Below, piece after piece: positions 26,046 to 36,111 of a stretch of 64,000 nt of DNA. The notes beneath the pieces were generated by a model that was not told the DNA's origin, did not search any database, and saw only the letters and a program-made list of their open reading frames with translations. The stretch covers positions 62,001 to 126,000 of the forward strand of contig PKTM01000015.1 of NCBI GenBank assembly GCA_002869145.1, in the 5' to 3' direction. This stretch comes from Denitrovibrio sp. (lineage in GTDB: Bacteria > Chrysiogenota > Deferribacteres > Deferribacterales > Geovibrionaceae). The position numbers were made by a program, and so were the translations under genes. Within the stretch, counting starts at the first letter, position 1, and each line of letters starts with the position of its first letter.

Positions 26046-27251
26046 TTAATTTACGACCAGTTTCGCAAATTTTCTTTTTCCAACTTTAAGGATATATTCC
26101 CCAGGCTGAAGTGTTTGGTCAATATTTTCGGTCTTTTCGCCATCTATATAAATTCCGCCCTGTTTTGCCAGTCTTCTGGCTTCGCTGTTGCTTGGCAGAA
26201 ATTTCAAGCCTTTCACAATAGTTTCTAATAGTTTCTCACTTGCTTCCATCGCATGTTCATGCATATCATCGGGGTTTTCCCGCTTTGAAAAAATCTGTTC
26301 AAAACCTTCTCTGGCATCTATTGCAGCTTGTTCTGTATGAAACCTTGCCACTATCTCCATAGCAAGTTCTTTCTTTGCATCCATAGGGTGCTTCTGACCG
26401 TCAGCGACTGATTTTTTCAGTGCATCCAGTTCCTGAAGCGACTTATCAGACAGCAGAAGATAATATCTGAACATCAGCTCGTCTGACACAGACATAACTT
26501 TTCCAAACATATCCTGTGGTGTTTCATTAATGCCTATGTAGTTATTCAGAGACTTCGACATCTTCTGAACACCGTCAAGACCCTCCAGTATAGGCATAGT
26601 GAGGGCAACCTGCGGTGCCTGTGCGTCGTGCCTTTGAAGGTCACGTCCAACCAGCAGGTTAAACTTCTGGTCAGTTCCGCCAAGCTCCACATCACTTTTC
26701 AGCGCTACAGAGTCATAACCCTGTACCAGCGGATAGAGAAACTCATGTATGCTTATAGGTCTGTTCTCTTTATATCTTTTTGAAAAATCGTCACGTTCAA
26801 GCATCCTGGCCACAGTGTACTGGGAAGCGAGTTTTATCATGTCAGAGGAGTCCATTTTTTCCATCCATGTAGAGTTAAATGCTACCTCTGTCTTTTCAGG
26901 GTCAAGTATCTTAAATACCTGCTCTTTGTATGTCTCAGCATTAGCTAGAACATCCTCTTTTGTGAGAGCTTTTCTGGTTTCATTCTTGCCTGTAGGATCT
27001 CCTATCATACCAGTAAAGTCTCCTATGAGAAATATTACCTGGTGACCAAGTTCCTGAAAATGTTTTAATTTCTGAATAAGAACCGTATGCCCAAGATGAA
27101 GATCCGGCGCAGTAGGGTCAAATCCCGCTTTTATTCTAAGCGGCGTACCAGTTTCATAAGATTTCTGTAGTTTTTTAAGGAGCTCTTCCTCAGAGATAAT
27201 CTCTTCGCTCCCTCTTCTGATTTGTTCAAGCTGTTCTTCAGGCTTTAACAC
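26046..27251 (-). CDS. tyrS: Tyrosyl-tRNA synthetase
   Basis: Charges tRNA-Tyr. Class I motifs are HLGH near residue 52 and KMSKS near residue 228. A C-terminal S4-like RNA-binding domain begins at about residue 340. About 401 residues is the standard length of the TyrRS group of many Gram-negative bacteria. The frame begins at a TTG (27266), but AGGAGG is spaced five bases before GTG 27251. Confidence 0.95.
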   Translation of the reverse strand: MLKPEEQLEQIRRGSEEIISEEELLKKLQKSYETGTPLRIKAGFDPTAPDLHLGHTVLIQKLKHFQELGHQVIFLIGDFTGMIGDPTGKNETRKALTKEDVLANAETYKEQVFKILDPEKTEVAFNSTWMEKMDSSDMIKLASQYTVARMLERDDFSKRYKENRPISIHEFLYPLVQGYDSVALKSDVELGGTDQKFNLLVGRDLQRHDAQAPQVALTMPILEGLDGVQKMSKSLNNYIGINETPQDMFGKVMSVSDELMFRYYLLLSDKSLQELDALKKSVADGQKHPMDAKKELAMEIVARFHTEQAAIDAREGFEQIFSKRENPDDMHEHAMEASEKLLETIVKGLKFLPSNSEARRLAKQGGIYIDGEKTENIDQTLQPGEYILKVGKRKFAKLVVN

Positions 27252-27351
27252 ATTTCCTCCTGTCAAAGCTCCAAAAGAGCTTTAAGCAAAATGTATGTAG
27301 TTTATATATGATAATGAAGAATTGTTCAAGAGAACTGTTGCTTTTAGTATA

Positions 27352-28080
27352 CTATACTCCGTAAAGCAGCCTATCCATGCGGGTTTCAAAGAAAAGATAA
27401 ATTATGGCAGCAGCAGAAATAAACGGTCCGAACGGAATCATCATATCTTTTCTGCGTGCAGTCAACTGCCAGAGTATCCCCACCACAGCACCCAAAAGTG
27501 CCGAGCAGAATACCAGAAAAAATACTGACTTCAGCCCCAGAAACGCTCCGCATACACTCACCAGCTTTATGTCGCCAAACCCCATACCTTCACGCTTTCT
27601 GACCATCTTGTAAAGCATAGCAGGGATATATAATGCTAAAAAACCCACAGCCGCACCGTACACTGGAAAAAGTATATTGCCATGAACTATATATGAAGTG
27701 ATAAAACCTGATATAAGCCCAAACACAATGAGACTGTCAGGTATTATTCCACATTCAAAATTTTCAGTATCTATTGCTGAATAAAGATCTGCAAAACCCG
27801 CAGATACTGTCACTATTATAAGACAAACAGCAAGAACAAACTCTGCACCCAGACCAAACCGCATATATGAAAAAAGGAAAAGAAGTCCTGTCAAAAGCTC
27901 TGTTATCGGATACATCAGAGATATCTTTGATTTGCAGAATCTGCATCTGCCGCCAAGAATGACCCAGCTTAAAACAGGTATGTTATCAAAAAAACGTACG
28001 TATTCCCCGCAACTGGTGCAGTGAGAAGCTGGTTTAATAATGGATAGGTTTCGTGGAAGTCTGTGGATAAGAACATTCAT
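27352..28080 (-). CDS. Type IV prepilin peptidase, N-terminus apparently without standard start codon
   Basis: An inner-membrane aspartic protease that cleaves and methylates prepilins. CTSCG and CRFCKSK are the paired-Cys motifs of a cytoplasmic loop, ADLYSAID with IIPD holds one catalytic Asp, and GMGFGDIKL the other. From the first ATG the protein begins NVLIHRLPR, but the frame is open upstream and encodes IYIFFIGLCAGSF, the conserved first helix of the family (GSF-NV motif). No ATG, GTG or TTG exists there; only ATT 28119 or ATA 28131, the latter behind an AGGCGGTG. So the real start is non-standard or mutated. It follows cheX by less than 30 bases. Confidence 0.78.
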   Translation of the reverse strand: MNVLIHRLPRNLSIIKPASHCTSCGEYVRFFDNIPVLSWVILGGRCRFCKSKISLMYPITELLTGLLFLFSYMRFGLGAEFVLAVCLIIVTVSAGFADLYSAIDTENFECGIIPDSLIVFGLISGFITSYIVHGNILFPVYGAAVGFLALYIPAMLYKMVRKREGMGFGDIKLVSVCGAFLGLKSVFFLVFCSALLGAVVGILWQLTARRKDMMIPFGPFISAAAIIYLFFETRMDRLLYGV

Positions 28081-28148
28081 GAAGCTACCGGCACATAGGC
28101 CTATAAAGAATATATAAATCTGAGATGCTATAATACACCGCCTGAAAC

Positions 28149-28616
28149 TTAGCTGCCCTCATTCAGTGAAACTTCTATTACAAAGTTTTCATCACCGACC
28201 TTAAAAGACATACCTATAGACTGTACATTCTTCTGTTTGCCTACTCTGTGATTCTTACCAACCACAACATTCGGAATGGATATTTTGAATCTAATCCCTT
28301 TTTTGGAGAATATCTGTTTGGCGCCGCCAGCGATCATGTTGAGAATTTCGCCAATAGCGTCCATCACATCTTCGTCCATCTCAGTCTTCACTTCGCCAAG
28401 AAAGTTTTCAAGGACATTGTAAGCAAGCTTTTCGCTCATACTGATCACAACAAATCCAGATGCCTGACCTGCAAGTCCTATTATACCTGAAATGTCGTAA
28501 GGGAGTTTATCACTTGATTTCAGATACAGTTCACCCCTTTCAGGGTTAATTCCGACCATAGTTTTAAACACCTCGCTAGTGGAGGTGATGAAGGGGTTCA
28601 CATACTCTGCTTTCAT
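28149..28616 (-). CDS. cheX: CheX-family chemotaxis phosphatase
   Basis: A 155-residue protein; CheX dephosphorylates CheY-P. The diagnostic helix DVMDAIGEILNMIAGGAK (Glu and Asn of the catalytic ExxN motif) is near residue 82. It is 2 bases after lpxI and, oddly, part of the lipid A gene run instead of a chemotaxis cluster. Confidence 0.85.
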   Translation of the reverse strand: MKAEYVNPFITSTSEVFKTMVGINPERGELYLKSSDKLPYDISGIIGLAGQASGFVVISMSEKLAYNVLENFLGEVKTEMDEDVMDAIGEILNMIAGGAKQIFSKKGIRFKISIPNVVVGKNHRVGKQKNVQSIGMSFKVGDENFVIEVSLNEGS

Positions 28617-28618
28617 AG

Positions 28619-29419
28619 TTATTTTGCCAGAAAAATTATTTTATGTTCGTCTGCAAATTTTATGCAGGCTTGTTTGTCTACAACAAATGTTTTACCAGCT
28701 TCCACTGCCAAAACTCTACCATTATTATCAGATAAATTCATCAAGGTGTCAACACCCACTGTGGGAATATCGAACCTTTCATCCTGAGAAGGTTTTGAAC
28801 ATTTAACAACGACCGCATCCTTTTTCGCAAGCTGACAACCTCTTTTTACAGCCTCATCTGTCCCTTCAATAGCCTCAAGAGCCATCACAGCTTTATCTTT
28901 CACAACCACTGTCTGACCAATGTCAAGTCTGCCCAACTCCTTTGCTATTTCCATTCCAAAATCTATATCTGCTAAATGATCTTTAGACGGTTTCTTCTTG
29001 CTGTATACGCCTGATTCCAGAAACATCTCCTTAAGAACATCGGATTGTTTCATCACCTCAATACCGTTTGCTTCCATCTCTTCACACACAGCCTGCATTA
29101 AAGTATCGTCTTTTCTGTTTATGGTGGAAGCGAGAAGTTTTACAGCCGTTATGTCGAATTTGATATCAGAAAAGAGGAGTGACTTATTCACCTTTCCGGC
29201 AAAAAGAACTCTTTGAACACCAGCTGACCGCATAGTTTTTATAATCTTGCCAACCTGAGTGACACTGAACTGCTTTATCTCAGCATTTTCCAGTGAGCTA
29301 AAATCTGCAGTAACCTCTTCGTACAAAGGGATAACAAGAAGATTGTCACCCATTTTAATGAGGTTTTCTGCCGCAATTAAAGGTATTACCCCATAGCCGG
29401 CAATAAGGGCTGTTTTCAA
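28619..29419 (-). CDS. lpxI: UDP-2,3-diacylglucosamine pyrophosphatase, LpxI type
   Basis: A 266-residue protein of the LpxI (DUF1009) family, which replaces LpxH in many bacteria and makes lipid X for lipid A. Signature parts are GYGVIPLIAAENL at the N-terminus, FAGKVNKSLLF and GQTVVVKDKAVMALEAIEGTD. It overlaps the oxidoreductase gene by 4 bases, in the usual lipid A context; lpxB is not in view. Confidence 0.9.
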   Translation of the reverse strand: MKTALIAGYGVIPLIAAENLIKMGDNLLVIPLYEEVTADFSSLENAEIKQFSVTQVGKIIKTMRSAGVQRVLFAGKVNKSLLFSDIKFDITAVKLLASTINRKDDTLMQAVCEEMEANGIEVMKQSDVLKEMFLESGVYSKKKPSKDHLADIDFGMEIAKELGRLDIGQTVVVKDKAVMALEAIEGTDEAVKRGCQLAKKDAVVVKCSKPSQDERFDIPTVGVDTLMNLSDNNGRVLAVEAGKTFVVDKQACIKFADEHKIIFLAK

Positions 29420-30393
29420 ACTTTAACCTCAATTTTGTTGCCGTTAGAGCCTGTAAGAAGCTCGTCAACCTTCAAAGCTACCTTAAGAGAGCGAAGTTCG
29501 TGCTCCACAGTGACATTTCTGCACTGTTTACCCATCACGCAATCAAGGAAATGCTTTATCTCCATTTTCAGGGGATTGTCCTTATATACAAAAAGTTTTT
29601 CATACATATATTCATTTTTATACTTAAGCTCTTTCACTCCAAACTCTTTACCCTCTCTGGCCTCACGATATATGTTGATATCCTGTGTGGTGTAATCAAG
29701 ATATATAAAAGCACCCTTCTGTGAGATGCTCATTGTGCGGTCTTTCTTCTGGGTCACTCGACTTACAAGGATTGTAGCTACGCAGTTGTCTTCGAACTGG
29801 CTAATAACAGATGCGAAATCCGGCTTAGGAGAATATACGCAGTTGCCATGTGCCTGAATGCTTCTTATATCCTTATTTACCATGTTTAAAATGATGTCTA
29901 TGTCGTGTATCATCAGATCCAGAACAATAGAATCATTGCCAAAACTAGGGTTGTAAGGCCCTACTCTTCTTGATTCTATGAGATAAGGATCGTCTGTAAT
30001 GTTATCAAGCTCCTGCACAGCACCGTTGAATCTTTCAACGTGTCCTATGTGAAGAACAAGGTTTTTCTTCGCTGCTATATTAAAAAGCTCTGTGGCCTGT
30101 TCAATGTTTGTGGTTATTGGTTTTTCAACCAACACATGTTTGCCCTCTTCCAGACATTTTTTTGCTATTTCAAAGTGGTATTTGGTCGGAGCCGCAATAG
30201 TAACGGCTTCCACCTTTTTCAGCATCTCGGTAAAATCTCCTGTCATAGGGTAATTGTAGTTACCTGAGACAGCATCTCTGACAGCGCTGTCAGCATCACA
30301 AAGCATCTGAAGGTTTGATTCCGCCATTTCATCGTTTAGGTTAAGATGATACCTGCCCATTCTTCCTAATCCGATAATTCCAGTTTTAACCAT
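29416..30393 (-). CDS. Gfo/Idh/MocA family oxidoreductase in the lipid A operon
   Basis: A 325-residue NAD(P)-dependent oxidoreductase; GLGRMGRYH at the N-terminus is the dinucleotide loop, and EKPIT with the later HDIDI segment fits the catalytic family pattern. It lies between lpxA and lpxI. In some bacteria a Gfo/Idh/MocA enzyme beside lpxA (GnnA) oxidises UDP-GlcNAc at C3 so that amide-linked lipid A can be made with GnnB. No gnnB-like aminotransferase is present, so that role is only a possibility. Confidence 0.8.
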   Translation of the reverse strand: MVKTGIIGLGRMGRYHLNLNDEMAESNLQMLCDADSAVRDAVSGNYNYPMTGDFTEMLKKVEAVTIAAPTKYHFEIAKKCLEEGKHVLVEKPITTNIEQATELFNIAAKKNLVLHIGHVERFNGAVQELDNITDDPYLIESRRVGPYNPSFGNDSIVLDLMIHDIDIILNMVNKDIRSIQAHGNCVYSPKPDFASVISQFEDNCVATILVSRVTQKKDRTMSISQKGAFIYLDYTTQDINIYREAREGKEFGVKELKYKNEYMYEKLFVYKDNPLKMEIKHFLDCVMGKQCRNVTVEHELRSLKVALKVDELLTGSNGNKIEVKV

Positions 30394-30399
30394 AATAAA

Positions 30400-31173
30400 T
30401 CATCTCCTGGTAAAGCTGCGCTTGCTGTCCTGTAAAAAATCTATGAATGTTTTGATCTCGTCAAACTGCTGAAGTCCGGCCAGTTTATCAGGCAGGTCTG
30501 CAAGCTTTATGTTAAGGTCCTGATAGATATTCAGAGCCCTTTTTATCTCTGCTCTCACTTCTGGTTTTGCCCCGCGCCTTTTAAGCCCTATGGAGTTTAA
30601 TCCCTCTATGGCAGTTGGCGTCCCGGCATACATTACAAATGGTGGAATATCTTTTGTCACACTTGCCCTGCCGCCAAGCATAACGCCTGTGCCGACTCTG
30701 ACAAACTGATGACATGCTGCATAGCCGCCGAAAACAACATAAGACCCTACCCGGCAATGTCCGCCAAGGGATGCATAACTAGTCATAGTAATGTTGTTTT
30801 CAATTTTGCAATCATGGCCAACGTGAGCATAAGCCATCAAAAAACAGTTATCACCAACCACAGTCTCCCACACATCCTCTTTGGTGCTGGCTCTGTGTAT
30901 GGTGGCAAACTCTCTTATCACACAGTTTTTACCTATGATAAGTTTTGTGTCTTCGCCGCTGAAAGAATAATCCTGCGGGTCGCCGCCTATATGGGCATTA
31001 GAACACACTACAGTGCCCTCGCCCACAGTGGTATGAGACTGAATAACTGCGTTGTAACCAACTTTTACATTCTCTTTGATGACACAATGTTCACCTATGT
31101 AAGCACCGGGTGCTATCTCGGCAGAATCTGCTATCTCGCATGTAGGGTGGATCACTGCGCCTTTATGTATCAT
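30400..31173 (-). CDS. lpxA: UDP-N-acetylglucosamine acyltransferase
   Basis: Transfers a 3-hydroxyacyl chain to UDP-GlcNAc, first step of lipid A. The N-terminus is a left-handed beta helix of hexapeptide repeats; the catalytic His is in AYAHVGHDC near residue 120. The length (257) is normal. It starts 3 bases after the fabZ stop and precedes the oxidoreductase by 6. Confidence 0.94.
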   Translation of the reverse strand: MIHKGAVIHPTCEIADSAEIAPGAYIGEHCVIKENVKVGYNAVIQSHTTVGEGTVVCSNAHIGGDPQDYSFSGEDTKLIIGKNCVIREFATIHRASTKEDVWETVVGDNCFLMAYAHVGHDCKIENNITMTSYASLGGHCRVGSYVVFGGYAACHQFVRVGTGVMLGGRASVTKDIPPFVMYAGTPTAIEGLNSIGLKRRGAKPEVRAEIKRALNIYQDLNIKLADLPDKLAGLQQFDEIKTFIDFLQDSKRSFTRR

Positions 31174-31176
31174 GAA

Positions 31177-31617
31177 TTACTTCTCCGAAGGTGTCATCAT
31201 TGCTGTCAATTCACCTTCACAAGCAAGCTGTCCTTCCACAAATGCTGAACCTTTAACTTTTACAATATTTCTCTTCTTTTTAACAAGCGTAACAACGAGT
31301 TCAAGCTGATCCCCCGGAACCACCTGCTTACGAAACTTTACACCGTCAATAGCCATAAAAAAGCAGAGAGGGTCCTAGCCAAATTCATCTCCCGAATTTT
31401 CAACAGCGTGGATTCCTGCGCACTGTGCAAGAGCCTCCACAATAAGCACACCAGGCATAACGGGATAACCCGGAAAATGCCCCTGAAAAAATGGTTCGTT
31501 CATAGAAACATTCTTTATCGCTTTGATATACTCAGGTGTAACCTCCAGAACTCTATCCACAAGAAGGAACGGGTATCTGTGAGGAAGTTTTTGCATAATG
31601 CCTTTTATATCTATCAT
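31177..31617 (-). pseudogene. fabZ: 3-hydroxyacyl-ACP dehydratase with an in-frame stop
   Basis: FabZ dehydrates hydroxyacyl-ACP in fatty acid elongation and is usually essential. Codons 1-80 show [11 protein letters not shown] and [20 protein letters not shown] with the catalytic His and Glu. Codon 81 is TAG (31375-31377). The same frame continues DPLCFFMAIDGVKFRK to MMTPSEK and TAA 31177, making 146 residues, exactly FabZ length and typical content. The product of the first part alone would lack half the hot-dog fold. It overlaps lpxD by 4 bases and precedes lpxA by 3, so it is in its normal operon. Confidence 0.92.
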
Positions 31618-32612
31618 TTATTCTTCTCCAATTCGGATATTCTTTTAACAATATTCGGAAGGTCACGGACAAGTGCAATCTCTCGCATCCAGCCTTTTCT
31701 TGTTGTGGCAGGTGCACCGCCGTATATGCCAGGTTTATCTATGTCAAAAATAGCACCAGTACCTGCTGCAAGCATAACCTTTGAACAGACAGACACATGG
31801 TCACCAATCCCCGCTCTGGCTCCTACCATAACATAGTCACCTGTTCTGGAACTGCCTGCTATGGCTGACTGTCCGGCCATTATATTGTGTTTACCCATAA
31901 CCACGTTGTGAGCTACCTGTACCTGATTGTCTATCTTTGTGCCTTCGCCAACAACCGTGTCAGAAAATTTCCCTCTGTCTACACAGCTGTTAGAACCTAT
32001 CTCAACATCATTTTCTATTACCACTGAAGCTATATGCGGAATCTTTACATTAGTCCCCATCTTCTGGTAATATCCAAAGCCGTCAGAACCGATAACTGTA
32101 CCAGAGTGAATTATCACTCTATCGCCAAGGGTGCATCCATCGTATATTGATACATTGGAATAGATAATACAGTTTTCACCTATTTTCACGCCCTCGCCTA
32201 TCACAGCTCCCGGATATACTTGTGTTCCTCTGCCAATCTCAGCACCATCTTCTATCACGGCAAAAGCCCCAACAGAGATATCCTCTGCAAGGATTGCACT
32301 GTTTGAAACATATGCATTTGCATGTACGCCCAGCTCTTTCTTTTTTGGCGGATAGATGGCATTTACAGCCGCCACAAGGGCAAGCTCTGCATCTTCAGCT
32401 ACAAGTGATGATACACACTGAGAGGTGTCAAAGTCCTTCTTAACCAAAAAGAGACAGTTCTTAGATGAGTAAACATCTTCGGGTATCTTTTTTTCAAGCA
32501 GAGGTACAAGACTGCCTTCAGCAATATTATCATAAGGGGAAACACAGCAGACATCAATGTCCTCACCTTTCAGTTCGGCATTAATTATTTCTGCAAGTTC
32601 GGAAGCTTTCAT
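31614..32612 (-). CDS. lpxD: UDP-3-O-acylglucosamine N-acyltransferase
   Basis: Adds the second acyl chain in lipid A synthesis. An N-terminal uridine-binding domain (to about residue 100) is followed by a hexapeptide-repeat beta helix with the catalytic His of VQVAHN near residue 235. It is 332 residues, normal. Its start overlaps the skp stop by one base and its stop overlaps fabZ. Confidence 0.93.
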   Translation of the reverse strand: MKASELAEIINAELKGEDIDVCCVSPYDNIAEGSLVPLLEKKIPEDVYSSKNCLFLVKKDFDTSQCVSSLVAEDAELALVAAVNAIYPPKKKELGVHANAYVSNSAILAEDISVGAFAVIEDGAEIGRGTQVYPGAVIGEGVKIGENCIIYSNVSIYDGCTLGDRVIIHSGTVIGSDGFGYYQKMGTNVKIPHIASVVIENDVEIGSNSCVDRGKFSDTVVGEGTKIDNQVQVAHNVVMGKHNIMAGQSAIAGSSRTGDYVMVGARAGIGDHVSVCSKVMLAAGTGAIFDIDKPGIYGGAPATTRKGWMREIALVRDLPNIVKRISELEKNK

Positions 32613-33127
32613 TATTTTCCTTGTTTATATACTTTGTTGTATCTTTTTATAACATTGTCTGTAATGTCTACACTGTCAGCCATGTAAAGCACTGCAGAGT
32701 TTTGAACTTCGAGGATAACTTCATAGCCGAGCTCTTTACCAAGGTCAGTAACTATCTTCATCACCTCATCCTGAACCTTTTTAAGATGTCTCATCTCAAG
32801 TCTTTTAAGCTCTTTTGTGTAGTCTTCTTTGGAAGTGTTGAAGCTTCTGATCATCCTCTGAATCTCAGTCCTCTTCTTCTCTTTTGTCTCTTCTTTGTAT
32901 ATGCTCTCTTTCTGGGCATATTCATCCTGAACAACCTTAATCTCATTGCCTAGATCGCTCAGCTTTTTATCATATTCATCAGCCTGAGTCTGAAGCTTGT
33001 TATAAACTTCTTTGCCGGCCTCGGACTGTTTAAGCACTTCCTGAAAATTAAGCACGCCTATCTTTGCAAAAGCATTCACAGAGAACGCCATCATTAAAAT
33101 AACCACTAAAATTGAAACTCTTTTCAT
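32612..33127 (-). CDS. OmpH/Skp family periplasmic chaperone
   Basis: A 171-residue secreted protein with an N-terminal signal (KRVSILVVILMMAFSVNAFA) and a long charged coiled-coil body, matching Skp, which holds outer membrane proteins for BamA. GGAGG precedes ATG 33127. It lies between bamA and lpxD, the standard place, and overlaps lpxD by one base. Confidence 0.88.
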   Translation of the reverse strand: MKRVSILVVILMMAFSVNAFAKIGVLNFQEVLKQSEAGKEVYNKLQTQADEYDKKLSDLGNEIKVVQDEYAQKESIYKEETKEKKRTEIQRMIRSFNTSKEDYTKELKRLEMRHLKKVQDEVMKIVTDLGKELGYEVILEVQNSAVLYMADSVDITDNVIKRYNKVYKQGK

Positions 33128-33247
33128 CAAATCCTCCTAATTAACTGTATCGTGTTCTTATTCCTGCACAATCTTACCAAAAGCAAACAGCAAAGCCTGT
33201 GTTCACAAGAAACCGATAATTATATTTTTTATTTACTTTCTTTTCTT

Positions 33248-35485
33248 TTAAAGCATACCGCCGATGGAAAATTCCCATTTTCCTTCGCTTTGTCCATCAG
33301 GTGAGTTATGCGGAATACCATACTCTAGCCTAAGCGGTCCAACCGGTGAATACCATCTGAAACCAAACCCATATGAGCTGTAAAAATCTCCGCTCAGAAA
33401 CTGATCATCCTCTGTAAGCGATTGGGCTGCATCGTAAAAAACAACACCCATAAGCTGTGCTTCTTCCGCCACAGGAAATATGAGTTCTGCGTTGGCCTGA
33501 GCAAACTTCACTCCGCCAAACTTATCTCCGTTCTCATCCACTGGTGAAACATCACCATAATTGTAACCTCTTACACTATACATACCGCCAAGCCTGTATC
33601 TTTCACTTACAGGCACCTCGCTGTCTTTATAATCCCAAACCCGTCCAGCTTCAACATGCCCCATGACAACAAACTTCCAAAAGAGCGGAACATAGTGAGT
33701 GTACTCTCCGCCAACTTTTATAAAATCATTGTCTCCACCAAAAACGCCGCCAGCAATTTTGGAATAAATAACAGCTTTGTTTCCAGCATTTGGGTTATAT
33801 GGGTGATTAAGTGTGGTCCATCTGAGAGTAGGGGTAAAACTAACAGTTGTGGTCTCCCCTTCCTGAGTCTTAATCAAATCAGAGGCATCACTGTCAATAT
33901 CGTTGATGTTTATAATCTCGTAACGAAGACGATAATTTGCGTAAAGTTTCCTTTTTATCGGCTGGTGGCCTAAACCAATAGCGCCTCCATATGATTCTTT
34001 GTCATACTCATAGTAGCTTCTGTCAGTTTTGAAGACATCTGCGCTGAAAGAGTAAGGTCTGTCAAAAAGCCACGGATTCACAAAACTTACAGTATAGTCA
34101 GCTTTTTTAGATTAAAATTCGCCCTTGGTAGTAAGCTCATATCCTTTGCCAAAGAGGTTTTTCTGTGTAATGGACACCATACCAATTAACTGATCAATTG
34201 TGGAGTAACCAGCGCCAACACTGAACATACCTGTCATTTTATCTTTAACATCAACGTCAAGATTGACCTTATCACTTGCGACTGGAGTTTCAGAGACTCT
34301 AACCTCACTGAAGTAATCAGTGAACTCCATGTGGCTCTTTGAAGCAGCTATAAGGGAACTGCTGTAAAGGTCACCTTCAGTTATATCAAACTCTCGCCTG
34401 ATAACTCTGTCCCTTGATTTGGTATTACCTCTGATGTTTATTCTGTTTATATATACAAGCTGGTTTTCTTCCACCTTGTAATTTATAGATACTGTCTGTG
34501 AGTCGTTCTTAAAAACAGTCTGGGGCTCAACGTTCGCATAAGCGTAGCCTTTTGTGGTAAAAGCCGCCGTGATCCTTTTTACATCTTCCTGGTAGGTCTC
34601 AACATTAAACCAGTCACCAGTGTTAAGTTTGGTTGCTTGTTTTAGGCGGTCAAGCTCCACATGCTCATAACCTTCATAAGTCACATCAGCAATCTTAAAC
34701 CGGACGCCTTCTTCTATCACAAGGGTTATCTCAATCTTTTTATTGTCTTTTGAAAGATCTATTCTGGGCTCTCCAACCTGAATGTTGGCAAAACCTTCTT
34801 TCAGATACATCCCTTTAATTTTCTCAATATCGATCTCCAGTTCGCTTCTTTTAAGTTTTCAGCTCCCTGTGACCCATGACCAAAATCCCTTTTCTGAGGT
34901 CTCTATCTCTTTCAGAATTTCTTTATTTTTAAAGAATTTGTTACCTACTATTTTTATATCAGTAATTTTAGCTTCGACACCTTCGTTTATCAGATAAACA
35001 ACATCAACAGTGTTGTTTCCTCTGTCTTCGATGTCTGCGGTGATTTCAACAGAATAAAACCTTTCATCGTGATATTTATCTTCTAATATTCTCAGATTCG
35101 CCTCAACCTTTTTACTGTCAAGAAGCTGTCCTGTCATCGGGACTATCTCCTCTTCCAGATTTCTGGTTTTAACATCGACATTACCGTTGAAAAAGACCTT
35201 ATTAACAAAAGGTTTCTCTTTGACGATATACACAAGCACAAGCCTGTCATCAGCAAGTCTCATATCTACTTCAACATCTGTGATTATGTCTGCGCTGAAA
35301 AGATTTTTGATACTGTTGTCAACTTCAGCCAGGTCAAACTCAGTGCCCGGTTCGACAGTATATTTAAGGATTGTGCTGGTGGGAACTCTTCTGTTTCCTT
35401 CTACCTCAACGGCATCAATCACTGCGGCAAAAGAATTCGCCGCGTATAAAAAAATCAGTGCAATAAAAAATAAATACTTTTTCAT
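33248..35485 (-). pseudogene. bamA: Outer membrane assembly factor BamA with two in-frame stops
   Basis: BamA folds outer membrane proteins and is essential. The frame reads a signal peptide (to about residue 20), POTRA domains to about 420 and a beta-barrel to 745. Codon 209 is TGA (34859-34861), codon 458 is TAA (34112-34114); both sides continue in the same frame with family sequence (for example VTGS before and KLKRSELEI after; KGEF before and SKKADYTVSF after). GFRWYSPVGPLRLEYG near the end is the barrel signature. It overlaps hisG by 4 bases. Each break is a single substitution and no frame changes. Confidence 0.9.
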
Positions 35486-36111
35486 GCTGTCTCCACGGTA
35501 TCTATTATTTCCTTTATTCTCTGGTATTTAACCTTAGCCATGCTTTTATTACCAATAAGCCTGGCAGTTGATTCCAGTATGGTCTCTATCTCCATCAGAC
35601 CATTCTTTTTCAGGGTCTGACCTGTAGAAACAAGATCCACAATAAAATCTGAAAGTCCCACAATAGGGGATAACTCTATAGAGCCATACAATTTAATAGT
35701 TTCCACAAATACACCTTTGCCGGCAAAAAAGTTTTTAGTCAGCATGGGATATTTAGTTGCAACGACCATGTCATGTCTGTAGGAGAGATCTCGGTCTGTC
35801 ATCCCAGCTACACAGAGCCTGCAGTAACCGAATCCCAAATCAAGATACTCGTAAACATCGCTGCCGGATTCCAGCAGTATGTCTTTCCCCACAACACCTA
35901 TGTCAGCTGCACCGTGTTCAACATATGTGGAGACATCCATATTCCTCACCATCATAAACTTGATATTGTTTTTTTCATCGTAAAAGGTGAGCCTTCTGGA
36001 ATTAAAATCCACCACTCCTTCATTAGTGATGCCTTTTTTAAGAAAAAGTTCAATTGTATCTTCTGCGAGTCTGCCCTTCGGCAGAGCAACGTTTACACAG
36101 TTTTCATTCAT
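35482..36111 (-). CDS. hisG: ATP phosphoribosyltransferase, short form
   Basis: First enzyme of histidine synthesis. The 209-residue length is the short form that needs the HisZ regulatory subunit, which is not in this window. PKGRLAED near the start and VDLVSTGQTLKKNGL near residue 160 are its phosphate and PRPP motifs. It overlaps murA by one base and bamA by 4; placement with envelope genes is common in some anaerobes. Confidence 0.92.
   Translation of the reverse strand: MNENCVNVALPKGRLAEDTIELFLKKGITNEGVVDFNSRRLTFYDEKNNIKFMMVRNMDVSTYVEHGAADIGVVGKDILLESGSDVYEYLDLGFGYCRLCVAGMTDRDLSYRHDMVVATKYPMLTKNFFAGKGVFVETIKLYGSIELSPIVGLSDFIVDLVSTGQTLKKNGLMEIETILESTARLIGNKSMAKVKYQRIKEIIDTVETA

Noticed and set aside
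34859-34861. The TGA inside bamA read as selenocysteine
   Set aside because: No Cys is expected at this POTRA position, and a second stop in the same gene is TAA. A general lesion explains both better.
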